Below, piece by piece: positions 1 through 8,038 of a stretch of 64,000 nt of DNA (positions are counted from its first letter, which is position 1; every line of letters starts with the position of its first letter). Made by a program: the position numbers and the translations under genes. Source of the DNA: Roseateles toxinivorans (GTDB lineage Bacteria; Pseudomonadota; Gammaproteobacteria; Burkholderiales; Burkholderiaceae_C). The DNA lies in NCBI RefSeq assembly GCF_004362525.1, contig NZ_SNXS01000004.1, positions 1 through 64,000 of the forward strand, given 5' to 3'. Below the pieces are notes generated by a model. It did not search any database and was not told the origin of the DNA. It worked only from the letters and a program-made list of their open reading frames with translations.

Positions 1-111
1 GGCCTGGCCAACCGCGGCTATGTGATGGACTCGGGCAAGATCACCTTGAGCGGGGACGCGAAGGACCTGCTCAACGATCCCAAGGTGCGAGCCGCTTACT
101 TGGGTGAATGA
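1..111 (+). CDS. livF: Branched-chain amino acid ABC transporter ATPase, C-terminal fragment
   Basis: Only the last 36 codons are in the window; the gene begins before base 1. The fragment reads LANRGYVMDSGKI then LSGDAKDLL and ends KVRAAYLGE. This matches the closing stretch of LivF-type ATPases (the H-loop-distal 'NRGYV..G.I...G...LL..P.V..AYLG' pattern). LivF energises uptake of branched-chain amino acids or related compounds together with LivG, LivH, LivM and a periplasmic binding protein, which would lie to the left. The last 16 bases overlap the 3' end of the convergent DUF72 gene. The subfamily call rests on a short tail, so LivG is possible but less likely. Confidence 0.75.
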   Translation, partial: GLANRGYVMDSGKITLSGDAKDLLNDPKVRAAYLGE

Positions 112-926
112 ACGGAAGCCTTCCAACCCAAGCGCTTGAGCGTTGCCATGGCCGCGTGCGGCGCGCGCTCCTTGGCGCCGTTGATGTAGAAAACGAACAC
201 CTCTCGCGCTTTCTTGGCAGGGGGCTTGGCCTCCTCGACAGAAGGCAAACCGGCGGGCTGTGAGCCTGCGGCCCAGGTCTGCACTGCGGCCGTCCAATCA
301 TCAAGCACCTCGTCGGTGTAGCCCAGGGGCTGATCCGCAGCCGCATTCATCAGCCGCGCGTAGACAAAGTCGCCGGTCAGATTGGCGAAGGACGGGTAGT
401 TCGGCGAATCGGTGAACACGGTGGCGGCACTGTGCTTGCGGGCCAGTGCCAGGTACTCGGCGCACATGAAGCTCTCATGTCGCACGTCCAGCACATGGCG
501 CAGCGACAGGCCGTCCAGCTCGGTGGGCAGCAGATTCAAAAACCCCTCGAAATCCTCGGCGTCGAACTTCTTGGTGGTCGCGAACTGCCAGACGATGGGG
601 CCCAGCTTGGCGCCGAGCTCGGTCAGGCCGCTGGTCAGGAACTTGTCCACCGACTCGCCGGCCTCGGCGAGCACCCGGCGGTTGGTGGCAAAGCGGTTCG
701 CCTTGACCGCGAACACGAAGTCGTCAGGCGTTTCATCGCGCCACTTGGCAAAGCTGCTGGGCTTTTGCGTGCCGTGATAAGTGCTGTTGATCTCGATCGC
801 ATTGAGCTGGCGGCTCGCATAGGCCAACTCCCGGGTCTTGGCCAGGCCCTTGGGATAGAAGTTGTCGCGCCACTCGTCGAAGTTCCAGCCACCGATGCCG
901 ACCCTGATCGCTGCCATCTTTGCCAT
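96..926 (-). CDS. DUF72 family protein (YecE-like TIM barrel)
   Basis: A 276-residue protein opening with VGIGGWNFDEWRDNFYP, then EINSTYHGTQKPSSFAKW and FVFAVKANRF. These are the signature blocks of the DUF72/YecE family, a TIM-barrel fold whose biochemical role is not settled. Length fits the family, and no signal peptide or membrane segment is visible. An AAGGG-like ribosome site precedes the ATG at 926, and a second in-frame ATG nine bases later could also serve. It converges on livF and the two stop regions overlap by 16 bases. Family assignment is firm; function is unknown. Confidence 0.9.
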   Translation of the reverse strand: MAKMAAIRVGIGGWNFDEWRDNFYPKGLAKTRELAYASRQLNAIEINSTYHGTQKPSSFAKWRDETPDDFVFAVKANRFATNRRVLAEAGESVDKFLTSGLTELGAKLGPIVWQFATTKKFDAEDFEGFLNLLPTELDGLSLRHVLDVRHESFMCAEYLALARKHSAATVFTDSPNYPSFANLTGDFVYARLMNAAADQPLGYTDEVLDDWTAAVQTWAAGSQPAGLPSVEEAKPPAKKAREVFVFYINGAKERAPHAAMATLKRLGWKASVHSPK

Positions 927-1029
927 GAGAAACCCTTGAGGCTTGCTGTGCGGAGCGCAAGCTTGCCATCAAGCGCGGCGCTTGTCTAAACTGGCCGGCT
1001 ATCAAGATCCGTAAGCGGAGCGACGAGCG

Positions 1030-1584
1030 TTGACTATGGCTCAGATCCAGGGGTTCGCCCTTTTCGACACCGCCCTGGGTTGGGCCGGCATTGCCTGGGG
1101 CGAGGCCGGCATCGCGCGCGTGCAACTGCCCGATGCCAGCGCCGCCGACACGCGTGCCCGGATGCAGCGTCTGTGCGTTGGCGTGCCTGAGCGGGAGCCA
1201 CCGCCGGAGGTGCAGGCGGTTGTTGACGGAGTGACCCGTCTGTTGGCCGAGGGTAGCGGTGACCTGAGCCAGGTGCGCCTGGACTGGAGCGAGGTGCCGG
1301 ACTTTCATCGCCGCGTCTATGAGATCGCGCTGGCCATTCCACCGGGCTGCACGCTCAGTTACGGCGATATCGCCATGCGGCTGGGCGACGTGGCCCTGTC
1401 CCGGGCGGTGGGTCAGGCGCTGGGCCGCAACCCCTTTGCGCCGGTCGTGCCCTGCCACCGAGTGCTGGGCGCGGGCGGCAAGATGACCGGCTTCTCGGCC
1501 AGCGGCGGGGTGACAACCAAGCAGCGCATGCTGCTGATCGAGAACGCCCGCCTGGGCTGCGAGCCGGATCTGTTCGATCTTTGA
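1030..1584 (+). CDS. ogt: Methylated-DNA--protein-cysteine S-methyltransferase
   Basis: Suicide DNA repair protein that moves the alkyl group from O6-methylguanine to its own cysteine. The active-site PCHRV motif is at about residue 141-145 (Cys142 counted from the TTG), within the block NPFAPVVPCHRV. It is preceded by the helix-turn-helix-like ALSRAVGQALGRN that contacts DNA. The family N-terminal domain occupies residues 1-85. There is no Ada-type regulatory extension, so it is Ogt-like. The GCGGAG site at 1015-1020 is spaced well for the TTG at 1030; an ATG at 1036 is the alternative. A strong hairpin follows the stop. Confidence 0.92.
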   Translation: MTMAQIQGFALFDTALGWAGIAWGEAGIARVQLPDASAADTRARMQRLCVGVPEREPPPEVQAVVDGVTRLLAEGSGDLSQVRLDWSEVPDFHRRVYEIALAIPPGCTLSYGDIAMRLGDVALSRAVGQALGRNPFAPVVPCHRVLGAGGKMTGFSASGGVTTKQRMLLIENARLGCEPDLFDL

Positions 1585-1599
1585 CGCAGCAGCAAAGCA

Positions 1600-1624
1600 A
1601 AACAGGCGGCCAGGCCGCCTGTTT
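1600..1624. terminator. Intrinsic terminator after ogt
   Basis: An 11-bp perfect stem (AAACAGGCGGC pairing with GCCGCCTGTTT) with a CAG loop, followed by a T-rich stretch. It lies 16 bases after the ogt stop and just downstream of the convergent DUF4148 gene, so it can serve both. Confidence 0.85.
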
Positions 1625-1650
1625 CATTCACTTGATGCGCCAGGGAGGGC

Positions 1651-2088
1651 TTATTGGCCCGAACCCGAGTCAGCGGTTTGTGCGGTGGCCGTGATCACGT
1701 CCAGCGTGTTCACATTGCTGTTCAGGCGGGCGTATTCGCCATTGGCCTGGGCCTTCTTCAGCTCGGCCAGCACCTGGGCGCGGGTCACGGTGTAGGTCGA
1801 GGCCTGGCGCAGGTCGAAGCTGCCGTCTTCGCTGTTCAGGCGGGCGAATTCGCCGGAGGCGCGGGCCTTTGCCAGTTCGGCCAGCACCTGGGCGCGGGTC
1901 GTGTTCGAGGCAAGTGCGGCCTTGCTGTTCAGGAACAGGGCCGTGTCTTCGCTGTTGAATTGCGCCAGTTCGCCGCTGTTGCGGGCCTGCACCAGCTCAT
2001 TCAGCACTTGTTGGCGGGTGATGCCGGAGTCGGCCATGGCCATGCCGGCGGTCAGCAGGGCGGCAGCAAAAACAGTCAGCTTCTTCAT
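1651..2088 (-). CDS. DUF4148 domain-containing exported protein
   Basis: A 145-residue protein with a signal peptide (MKKLTVFAAALLTAGMAMA) followed by three imperfect copies of a repeat of about 25 residues of the form TRAQVLAELxKAxxxGExAxLNS. This is the DUF4148 pattern common in small periplasmic proteins of Burkholderiales; no function is established. The start at 2088 is chosen because AAGGA lies seven bases upstream and the signal peptide begins there; an upstream in-frame ATG at 2151 would add a non-hydrophobic leader. A near-perfect 18-bp palindrome sits about 90 bases upstream and may be its operator. Confidence 0.88.
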   Translation of the reverse strand: MKKLTVFAAALLTAGMAMADSGITRQQVLNELVQARNSGELAQFNSEDTALFLNSKAALASNTTRAQVLAELAKARASGEFARLNSEDGSFDLRQASTYTVTRAQVLAELKKAQANGEYARLNSNVNTLDVITATAQTADSGSGQ

Positions 2089-2174
2089 GATCAGATCCTT
2101 TAGGTTCAGCCCTCGGGGCTGGGTTGCGGACTTCGCTTCTGCGCTGTCCATGGCCTGAACTTTAGGATCTTTGA

Positions 2175-2192
2175 CCTAGGGTAAACACTAGG
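2175..2192. promoter_or_regulatory. Palindromic operator-like site upstream of the DUF4148 gene
   Basis: CCTAGGGTAAACACTAGG is an 18-bp near-palindrome: seven of nine base pairs match, with outer arms CCTAG/CTAGG. It lies in the promoter region of the minus-strand DUF4148 gene. The cognate regulator is unknown. A related sequence precedes the small secreted protein gene near 62072. Confidence 0.4.
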
Positions 2193-2245
2193 CAAATTTC
2201 AACTCACCGTTGCGATTTGTGAAATGAAGATGACTTTGAAATGAC

Positions 2246-2274
2246 AAAGGCCGGCCCCACATGGTGCTGGCTTT
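2246..2274 (-). terminator. Possible weak terminator after the chemotaxis receptor gene
   Basis: An imperfect stem (AAAGCCAGC with GCCGGCCTTT, one bulge and one wobble pair on the minus strand) begins 42 bases after the stop of the receptor gene. The T-run is only three bases, so termination strength is doubtful. Confidence 0.35.
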
Positions 2275-2316
2275 CGGTTGGCCGCAGCCCGCTGAGGCGT
2301 CAGCTCAGCCATTCAA

Positions 2317-3867
2317 TCAGCCCTTCAGTCTGAACGCCGCGATCGCGCCGGCCAGGCGCTTGGCCTGGTCCTGCAGGCTGGAGGCCGCGGCCGCCGATTC
2401 TTCGACCAGGGCGGCATTCTGCTGGGTCATCTGGTCGAGCTGGGACACGGCGACATTGACCTGGCCAATGCCCTGGCTCTGTTCGGTTGCGGCCTGGCTG
2501 ATCTCGCTGATGATGTCGCTGACCCGCTGCACGCTGCCGACGATTTCATCCATCGTGCCGCCGGCATCCTTCACCAGGGTCGCCCCCGACTCCACCTTCT
2601 CGACGCTTTCGCTGATCAGGCGCTTGATCTCCTTGGCCGCTTCGGCCGAGCGGCCGGCCAGCGAACGCACCTCGCTGGCGACGACGGCAAAGCCGCGCCC
2701 TTGCTCGCCGGCCCGTGCCGCCTCTACGGCCGCGTTCAGGGCCAGGATATTGGTCTGGAAGGCGATGCCGTCGATCACGCCGATGATGTCGGAGATGCGC
2801 TTGGAGCTGGTGTTGATGTCGTCCATGGTCTTGACGACCTGGGCGATCACGCGGCCGCCGCGCTGGGCCACTTCGGCGGCCGCCGACGCCAGCTTGTTGG
2901 CCTGACCGGCGGAGTCGGCGCTGTTGCGCACGGTGCTGGTCAGTTCCTCCATCGAGCTGGCCGTTTCCTGCAGGCTGCTGGCGGTCTGCTCGGTGCGGGC
3001 GCTGAGGTCGTGGTTGCCCACGGCGATCTGGGCGCTGGCGGTGGAGATGCTGTCAACGACACCACGCACCTCGTGCAGAGAGACCTGCAGCGCATCGCGC
3101 ATGGTGTCGATGGCACGCAGCAGGCGGCCGGTTTCGTCATTGCCCTGATGCTGGCTGGCCGCGCCGGTCAGGTTCAGTTCGGCGATGGCCTGCGCAGCGA
3201 TCTCGGCGTCGGCCAGCGGCTGGGTGATGCTGCGTGTCAGGCGCCAGGCCAGGAAGCTGCCCAGCAGCACCGACAGCACGCTGACGATGATGAGCAGATT
3301 GCTGGTCTGAGCGCGCATGTCCAGTATGCGTTGGGCGGCGTCGTCGAACTGCTTGCGCTGTAGCTCGACCATCTGCTGCACCGAGCCGGTGTAGTCACGG
3401 GCGGTCGGTTCGAAGCGCTCGCTGAACAACTTGCCTGCCGCCTCAGCGTCGCCGGCCTTTTTCAGCTTGCCGATTTCGTCGCGGGTGGCCAGATAGGTCT
3501 TGCGGAGCTCGCCGACCTTGTCGAACAGAGCGCGCTCGGCCGGCGTGTCGATATGGGTCTCTATCATCTTCTGCAGCTCGTTCGTTTCCTTGACGGCCGC
3601 GGCGGTGAAGGGCGCAAAGTACTCGATCAGGGCCGTGTCACTGCTCTTGGCAATGGCGGATGCCCGCTGCACGCCTGAGGTGGTGTGGCGCAACCAGTCG
3701 GTGGCGGCGCGCTCGACCTTCAGATTGTCCCCAACCATGGTGTCGAGCTCGCTGCCCAGCGAGCGCAGCTTGACGATGGCGTAGAGGCTGCTGATCAGGC
3801 TAAGGGCCAGAATGGCACCCAACACCAGGGTCAGGCGCTTGCCAATAGAGAAACCGGTCAGAAACAT
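2317..3867 (-). CDS. Methyl-accepting chemotaxis protein
   Basis: A 516-residue transmembrane chemoreceptor. Order: membrane segment 1 (about 9-30, LTLVLGAILALSLISSLYAI), a periplasmic four-helix-bundle sensor (about 31-190), membrane segment 2 (LLIIVSVLSVLLGSFLAW), HAMP, then a long cytoplasmic coiled coil with the conserved hairpin tip (IAFQTNILALNAAVEAARAG, GRGFAVVASEVR). It signals to CheA/CheW at the cell pole; the ligand is not predictable. The start at 3867 follows GGAG at eight bases; a longer frame to 4086 would add a non-membrane leader through the divergent promoter region. There is no C-terminal CheR-docking pentapeptide; the protein ends IAAFRLKG. Confidence 0.93.
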   Translation of the reverse strand: MFLTGFSIGKRLTLVLGAILALSLISSLYAIVKLRSLGSELDTMVGDNLKVERAATDWLRHTTSGVQRASAIAKSSDTALIEYFAPFTAAAVKETNELQKMIETHIDTPAERALFDKVGELRKTYLATRDEIGKLKKAGDAEAAGKLFSERFEPTARDYTGSVQQMVELQRKQFDDAAQRILDMRAQTSNLLIIVSVLSVLLGSFLAWRLTRSITQPLADAEIAAQAIAELNLTGAASQHQGNDETGRLLRAIDTMRDALQVSLHEVRGVVDSISTASAQIAVGNHDLSARTEQTASSLQETASSMEELTSTVRNSADSAGQANKLASAAAEVAQRGGRVIAQVVKTMDDINTSSKRISDIIGVIDGIAFQTNILALNAAVEAARAGEQGRGFAVVASEVRSLAGRSAEAAKEIKRLISESVEKVESGATLVKDAGGTMDEIVGSVQRVSDIISEISQAATEQSQGIGQVNVAVSQLDQMTQQNAALVEESAAAASSLQDQAKRLAGAIAAFRLKG

Positions 3868-3925
3868 GTTGATTGCTCCAAAGAAAGAATCCTCAGCCGC
3901 GCCGGGGGCCGGGCAGGAGTTCTGT

Positions 3926-4684
3926 ATGCTGTCAATATATAAGTGTGGACTGATCGCATCTGTTCTGCATCTGAAAGTAGCGGACATACGCCCGCTTTTT
4001 GCCGGCTTGTTGCCCGAAATAGCTGCGCCCCTTGGCTTGACGGCCCTGTTCCTGGGGCTGACGCCCCTTCCCGCAGATGCGCTCAACTCGGTTCGCGAAC
4101 AGGAGATTGCCGAGTGTCGGGTCGGCGAGATTTCGACCTGGGGCGATGGCCGCGACCGGCCGGCCCTGGCCTCGCCCTTGGTCTTCGTCTATCAGCACCG
4201 CGGCGCGCCTGCCTGGTTCAGTGAGGCCGAGGTGCTGGCCCGGGTGAAACAGGCGGCAGTCGCCTGGTCGCAATGCGGTGTGCCCAGCCAGGTGCTGGGT
4301 GGCGATTCGGTGGCACCCGCTGGTGCGGTGCATGTGCAGTGGAGCGATCAGGGCAGCGTCGGCAACTTCGGCCTGGCCAATCTGGGTCAGCGCAGCCTGT
4401 CGCTGGGGCCGGCGGCGTTTGCGCTGCTGCACCAGCGCAACCCGGCCCATGACGCCCGCCAGACCCTGCAGATGGTGATCTCGCATGAGATGGGCCATCT
4501 CTACGGGTTGATGGCCCACTCACGCCGCTGCGTCGATGTGACCTCCTACTACCACGATGGCAAGGGGCAGCAGTGCCATGTGCGCGACGAGCGTGCGCGC
4601 AAGACCGTGCTCGAGTACCGGGCGACCCTGCCCACCGCCTGCGACATCCAGCGCTGCCGCCTGGCCAATGGCCTGCTCAAGTGA
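3926..4684 (+). CDS. Matrixin/metzincin-like zinc metalloprotease
   Basis: About 252 residues with a hydrophobic N-terminal region (LGLTALFLGLTPLPADA) that looks like a signal peptide, so probably secreted or periplasmic. The zinc site reads HEMGHLYGLMAHS, close to the metzincin HExxHxxGxxH. Here the third histidine is one residue late and the Met-turn position reads VDVTSYY with no methionine. Six cysteines in the mature part may form disulfides. The ATG at 3926 has GCAGGAG six bases upstream; TTG codons at 4007 and 4010 would leave a compact signal peptide and are real alternatives. It is divergent from the chemoreceptor, and its 3' end overlaps the HAD gene by 8 bases. Confidence 0.72.
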   Translation: MLSIYKCGLIASVLHLKVADIRPLFAGLLPEIAAPLGLTALFLGLTPLPADALNSVREQEIAECRVGEISTWGDGRDRPALASPLVFVYQHRGAPAWFSEAEVLARVKQAAVAWSQCGVPSQVLGGDSVAPAGAVHVQWSDQGSVGNFGLANLGQRSLSLGPAAFALLHQRNPAHDARQTLQMVISHEMGHLYGLMAHSRRCVDVTSYYHDGKGQQCHVRDERARKTVLEYRATLPTACDIQRCRLANGLLK

Positions 4685-5339
4685 GCGGTGAGGCCAACGC
4701 CTGCGTCAGCTCGGCCATCGAGTTCAGCACCCGCCCTGCACCCGCGGCGCGCAGTGCCTCCGCGCCGGCGAGCGGCGCATAGCCGAACACCCGCGCCCCG
4801 GCAGCCACGCCGGCCCTCACGCCGGTGACCGAGTCCTCGACCACCGCGCAGCGTTCCGGCGCGACACCCAGGCCCTCGGCCGCAGCCAGATAGACATCGG
4901 GCCACGGCTTGTTGCGGGCCACCTCGTGGCCGCTGAAGATGCGGCCGGCGAAGAAGGGTGCCAGGCCGGTGCGGGCCAGTTGCAGTTCGATCTTCACACG
5001 GTCGGCGCCCGAGGCGCAGGCCATGCGCAGGCCTCCGGACTGCAGGGCGATCAGGGCCTCGTGGATGTGGGGCACGGCACGCACATGGCGGTCCAGCTGC
5101 ACATCGCGCAGCGCCCGGAACTCGACCATCCAGGCCTCGTCAACGACATCGCCGGTGCGTTCGGCGATCAGCGGGGCCAGATCCTTCAAGGCCTTGCCGT
5201 GGAGAAGGCTCAGGCAGTCTTCCTGGGTCATCTCCCAGCCGCGAATGGACAGTAAGTCGCGCATCACCGCGGCCGAAATGGCCTCGCTGTCCACCAGCAC
5301 GCCATCGCAGTCGAACAGCACGGCGTCAAACTTCTGCAT
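4677..5339 (-). CDS. HAD superfamily sugar-phosphate phosphatase (YieH / beta-phosphoglucomutase-like)
   Basis: A 220-residue haloacid-dehalogenase phosphatase. Motif I FDCDGVLVDSE carries the nucleophile Asp10 and Asp12, motif II is CASGA, the motif III lysine is in ARNKPWPD, and motif IV is VVEDSVTG. A helical cap lies between motif I and II. Such enzymes dephosphorylate sugar phosphates; E. coli YieH acts on 6-phosphogluconate. The gene is divergent from the PtxS-like regulator and its start is 49 bases from the operator at 5388-5401. It may therefore share control with the ketogluconate operon, whose product is 6-phosphogluconate. That link is inference. Confidence 0.85.
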   Translation of the reverse strand: MQKFDAVLFDCDGVLVDSEAISAAVMRDLLSIRGWEMTQEDCLSLLHGKALKDLAPLIAERTGDVVDEAWMVEFRALRDVQLDRHVRAVPHIHEALIALQSGGLRMACASGADRVKIELQLARTGLAPFFAGRIFSGHEVARNKPWPDVYLAAAEGLGVAPERCAVVEDSVTGVRAGVAAGARVFGYAPLAGAEALRAAGAGRVLNSMAELTQALASPLT

Positions 5340-5387
5340 CGGGCCTCCACGGCACGCCTTTGAGGCGCTAAGATTCAGGAAACTTAC

Positions 5388-5401
5388 TGAAACTGGTTTC
5401 A
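5388..5401. promoter_or_regulatory. PtxS-type operator between the HAD phosphatase gene and ptxS
   Basis: TGAAACTGGTTTCA differs at one base from the published PtxS operator TGAAACCGGTTTCA. It lies 43 bases before ptxS and 49 bases before the divergent HAD phosphatase gene, so it could mediate autoregulation and control of both. Confidence 0.8.
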
Positions 5402-5443
5402 GTTCAAGCCCTCAACTGTAGCGGATACCTGTCCTCACGCCCC

Positions 5444-6523
5444 ATGCCCAGACGCTCTGCCGAAACCCCCGATGCGACGCCAGGCGCCGCGGCCAGCCGC
5501 AGCACCATCGCCGACGTGGCGCGCGTGGCGGGGGTGTCCAAGGCCACCGTGTCGCGCTTCCTGAACCGCCGGGACGAACTGCTGACGCGTGACATCGCCG
5601 CGCGTGTCGAGGCGGCGATTGCCGAGCTGGGCTACAGCCCCAGCCCGATGGCGCAGGCGCTGAAGCGGGGCCGCACGCGGCTGATCGGCCTGGTCGTCGC
5701 CGACGTGACGAACCCCTTCTCGGTGGCCGTGCTGCGCGGCGCCGAGCAGGCCTGCCAGGAGGCCGGCTATCTGGTCATGCTGTTCAATCTGGGCAACCAG
5801 GCGGCGCGCGAGCTGGAGGCCATCGAGGCCTTGTCGTCCTACCAGGTCGAGGGTTTCATCCTGAACACGCTGGGCAGCGATCCGGCGGCGCTGGCCGCAG
5901 CCACGCGGTTGGGCAAGCCGGTGGTGCTGGTGGACCGGCGCCATGCCGGCATGCAGTCCGACTTCGTCTCGCTGGACAATGCCGGCGCGGTGCTGCTGGC
6001 GGCCGGCCATCTGGCCGAGCAGGGTCATGGCGAACTGCTGTTCATCTCGGAGCCGACCGCCGGGGTCAGTTCTCGCCAGGAGCGGGCCCAGGCCTTCCAG
6101 GCCTTTCTGGCCACCCATGACGGGCATAGCGGGCATAGCGGGCAGCTGCAGGGCAGCCTGTTCGAGTGCGATGAGCAGCATCCGCAGGCGCTCGATGCAG
6201 CCCTGCTGGCGGCGCGCCAGCGTGCCGGCAGCAGGCGCCTGGGCGTGCTGGCCAGCAATGCGGTTGTGACGCTGAGAGTGGCCGCCGCGCTGGCCCGGCT
6301 GGGCTGGCATTTTGGCGAGGAGCTGGGTTTCGTCGGCTTCGACGAGACCGAATGGGCGCCCCATGTGGGCCCGGGCCTGAGTGCCATCGCCCAGCCCACC
6401 GGCGACCTCGGCCGTATCGCCGCGCGCTGCCTGCTGGAGCGTCTGCAGGGCCATCAATTGCCGCCTCGCCAGACGCTGTTGCCTGGCCGGCTGATCGTCC
6501 GCGGCTCATCCCGCAAGGTCTGA
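5444..6523 (+). CDS. ptxS: LacI-family regulator, PtxS-like (2-ketogluconate-responsive repressor)
   Basis: A 359-residue repressor. The N-terminal helix-turn-helix (STIADVARVAGVSKATVSRF, about residues 20-40) is followed by the hinge helix (SPMAQALKRGRTRLIGLVVA) and a periplasmic-binding-protein-like effector domain ending QTLLPGRLIVRGSS. The hinge and the tail (LIVRGS) resemble Pseudomonas PtxS as I recall it. PtxS represses 2-ketogluconate genes, binds TGAAACCGGTTTCA and is released by 2-ketogluconate. Both matching sites are here, one before this gene and one before the operon at 6667, which supports the assignment beyond family level. A 9-bp tandem repeat near 6121-6147 encodes HSGHSG in the effector domain. 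The ligand is inferred, not seen. Confidence 0.83.
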   Translation: MPRRSAETPDATPGAAASRSTIADVARVAGVSKATVSRFLNRRDELLTRDIAARVEAAIAELGYSPSPMAQALKRGRTRLIGLVVADVTNPFSVAVLRGAEQACQEAGYLVMLFNLGNQAARELEAIEALSSYQVEGFILNTLGSDPAALAAATRLGKPVVLVDRRHAGMQSDFVSLDNAGAVLLAAGHLAEQGHGELLFISEPTAGVSSRQERAQAFQAFLATHDGHSGHSGQLQGSLFECDEQHPQALDAALLAARQRAGSRRLGVLASNAVVTLRVAAALARLGWHFGEELGFVGFDETEWAPHVGPGLSAIAQPTGDLGRIAARCLLERLQGHQLPPRQTLLPGRLIVRGSSRKV

Positions 6524-6563
6524 AAATTTCCTTGAAAACTACGTGTAATCCCTGATTTCGAAC

Positions 6564-6577
6564 TGAAACCGGTTTCA
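6564..6577. promoter_or_regulatory. PtxS-type operator upstream of the ketogluconate operon
   Basis: TGAAACCGGTTTCA is a perfect 14-bp palindrome, 90 bases before the first permease gene. It is identical to the published PtxS operator core and one base different from the site at 5388-5401. A LacI-family regulator is encoded between the two sites. Confidence 0.87.
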
Positions 6578-6666
6578 TAAACTGTGATCATGGTGGTGCA
6601 AAGCCTGCATGCCACCTCAAAGCGGAACGCTGCCTCGCAGCTATCCCGCGCAGAACAGAGACAAGC

Positions 6667-7338
6667 GTGAACTACGACTTTCAGTTCGGTGCCGTCTTCG
6701 CCGCCTGGCCCCTGCTGCTTCAGGGCACCTGGACGACGATAGAGCTGTCCTTCCTGGCCATGGTGCTGGGCTTGGGGGTGGCGATCGCCTGCGCCTGGGG
6801 CAAGACGGCCGGGCCGGCGCCGCTGCGCTTCGTCATCAATGCCTACATCGAGCTGATACGCAACACACCCTTTCTGGTGCAACTGTTCTTCTTCTTTTTC
6901 GCGCTGCCGGCGCTGGGCCTGCGCTGGAGCGCGCACACGGCGGCGCTGACCGCGATGGTGGTGAATCTGGGCGCCTATGCGACCGAGATCATCCGCGCCG
7001 GCATCGAATCGATCCCCAAGGGGCAGATCGAGGCCGGCCTGGCGCTGAGCCTGAAGCGCCACGAGATCTTCCGCTTCGTGATCCTGAAGCCGGCGCTGAA
7101 GGCCATCTACCCGGCGCTGACCAGCCAGTTCATCCTGCTGATGCTGAGCTCCAGCGTGGTCTCGGTGATCTCGGCCGATGACCTGACCTCGGTGGCGGCC
7201 AATCTGCAGTCGCAGACCTTCCGCAGCTTCGAGATCTACATCGTCGTGGCGGTCATCTACCTGGCCTTGGCGATGGGCTTCTCGGCGCTGTTTCGCCAGA
7301 TCTACCGCCGCGCGCTCAACTACCCGGATCGCCGCTGA
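6667..7338 (+). CDS. ABC transporter permease, polar-amino-acid family (putative 2-ketogluconate uptake)
   Basis: A 223-residue inner-membrane permease of the HisM/GlnP family with about five membrane helices. The cytoplasmic EAA loop reads EAGLALSLKRHEIFRFVILKP, the coupling helix for the ATPase. The N-terminal LLQGTWTTIELSFLAMVLGL block is typical of the family. It starts at a GTG (6667) after a weak purine-rich site. It is the first gene of a seven-gene operon and ends two bases before the second permease. Sequence alone says amino acid transporter; the PtxS operator and the kguEKD genes downstream argue for 2-ketogluconate. Confidence 0.9.
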   Translation: MNYDFQFGAVFAAWPLLLQGTWTTIELSFLAMVLGLGVAIACAWGKTAGPAPLRFVINAYIELIRNTPFLVQLFFFFFALPALGLRWSAHTAALTAMVVNLGAYATEIIRAGIESIPKGQIEAGLALSLKRHEIFRFVILKPALKAIYPALTSQFILLMLSSSVVSVISADDLTSVAANLQSQTFRSFEIYIVVAVIYLALAMGFSALFRQIYRRALNYPDRR

Positions 7339-7340
7339 TC

Positions 7341-7994
7341 ATGCGTACCTTCGGATTTGCCGAGTTCTGGTTCATCGTCGAGGCCGCACGCTGGACCATC
7401 GCGCTGTCGCTGATCGCCTTTGCCGGCGGCGCCATCGGCGGCCTGCTGGTGGCGCTGGGTCGTACCGCGCAAAGCCTGTGGGCGCAGCGCGCGGCGGGGG
7501 CCTTCATCCAGATCTTCCAGGGCACACCGCTGCTGCTGCAGCTGTTCCTGATCTTCTTCGGCGCGCCGGTCATCGGCCTGGACATCAACCCCTGGGTGGC
7601 GGCCGGTGCGGCCCTGGTACTCAACAGCAGCGCTTTCCTGGGCGAGATCTGGCGCGGCTGCATACAGGCGATACCGCGCGGCCAGTGGGAGGCGGCCGAG
7701 GCGCTGAGCCTCAGCTATGTGGCGCGCATGCGCGACGTGATCCTGCCCCAGGCCTTCAAGATCGCCCTGCCGCCCACCGTCGGCTATATGGTGCAGATCA
7801 TCAAGGGCACCTCGCTGGCCGCCATCATCGGCTTCACCGAGGTCACCCGCGCCGGCCAGATCATCAACAACGCCACCTTTCAGCCGCTGCTGGTCTTCAG
7901 CGTCGTGGCGGCCATCTACTTTGTGCTGTGCTGGCCGCTGTCGCTGCTGGCCGCGCGCATGGAGCGACGCCAGGCCCGAGCGCTGGCGCGCTGA
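7341..7994 (+). CDS. ABC transporter permease, polar-amino-acid family (second subunit)
   Basis: A 217-residue permease paired with the preceding one. The N-terminal membrane helix is AARWTIALSLIAFAGGAIGG, the FQGTPLLLQLFLIFFG block follows, and the EAA loop is EAAEALSLSYVARMRDVILP. A heterodimer of the two permeases would form the channel, as in HisQM. It begins two bases after the first permease stop, which implies translational coupling. Residues in the membrane helices do not allow a substrate call. Confidence 0.9.
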   Translation: MRTFGFAEFWFIVEAARWTIALSLIAFAGGAIGGLLVALGRTAQSLWAQRAAGAFIQIFQGTPLLLQLFLIFFGAPVIGLDINPWVAAGAALVLNSSAFLGEIWRGCIQAIPRGQWEAAEALSLSYVARMRDVILPQAFKIALPPTVGYMVQIIKGTSLAAIIGFTEVTRAGQIINNATFQPLLVFSVVAAIYFVLCWPLSLLAARMERRQARALAR

Positions 7995-8038
7995 GATTCA
8001 CCTTTCCTTTTCGCCCTATGCAAACCGGAGACAAACCC

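Noticed and set aside
6121-6147. Nine-base tandem repeat GGGCATAGC in ptxS
   Set aside because: It is in frame and encodes a short HSGHSG loop; no evidence of phase variation, since copy changes would not shift the frame.
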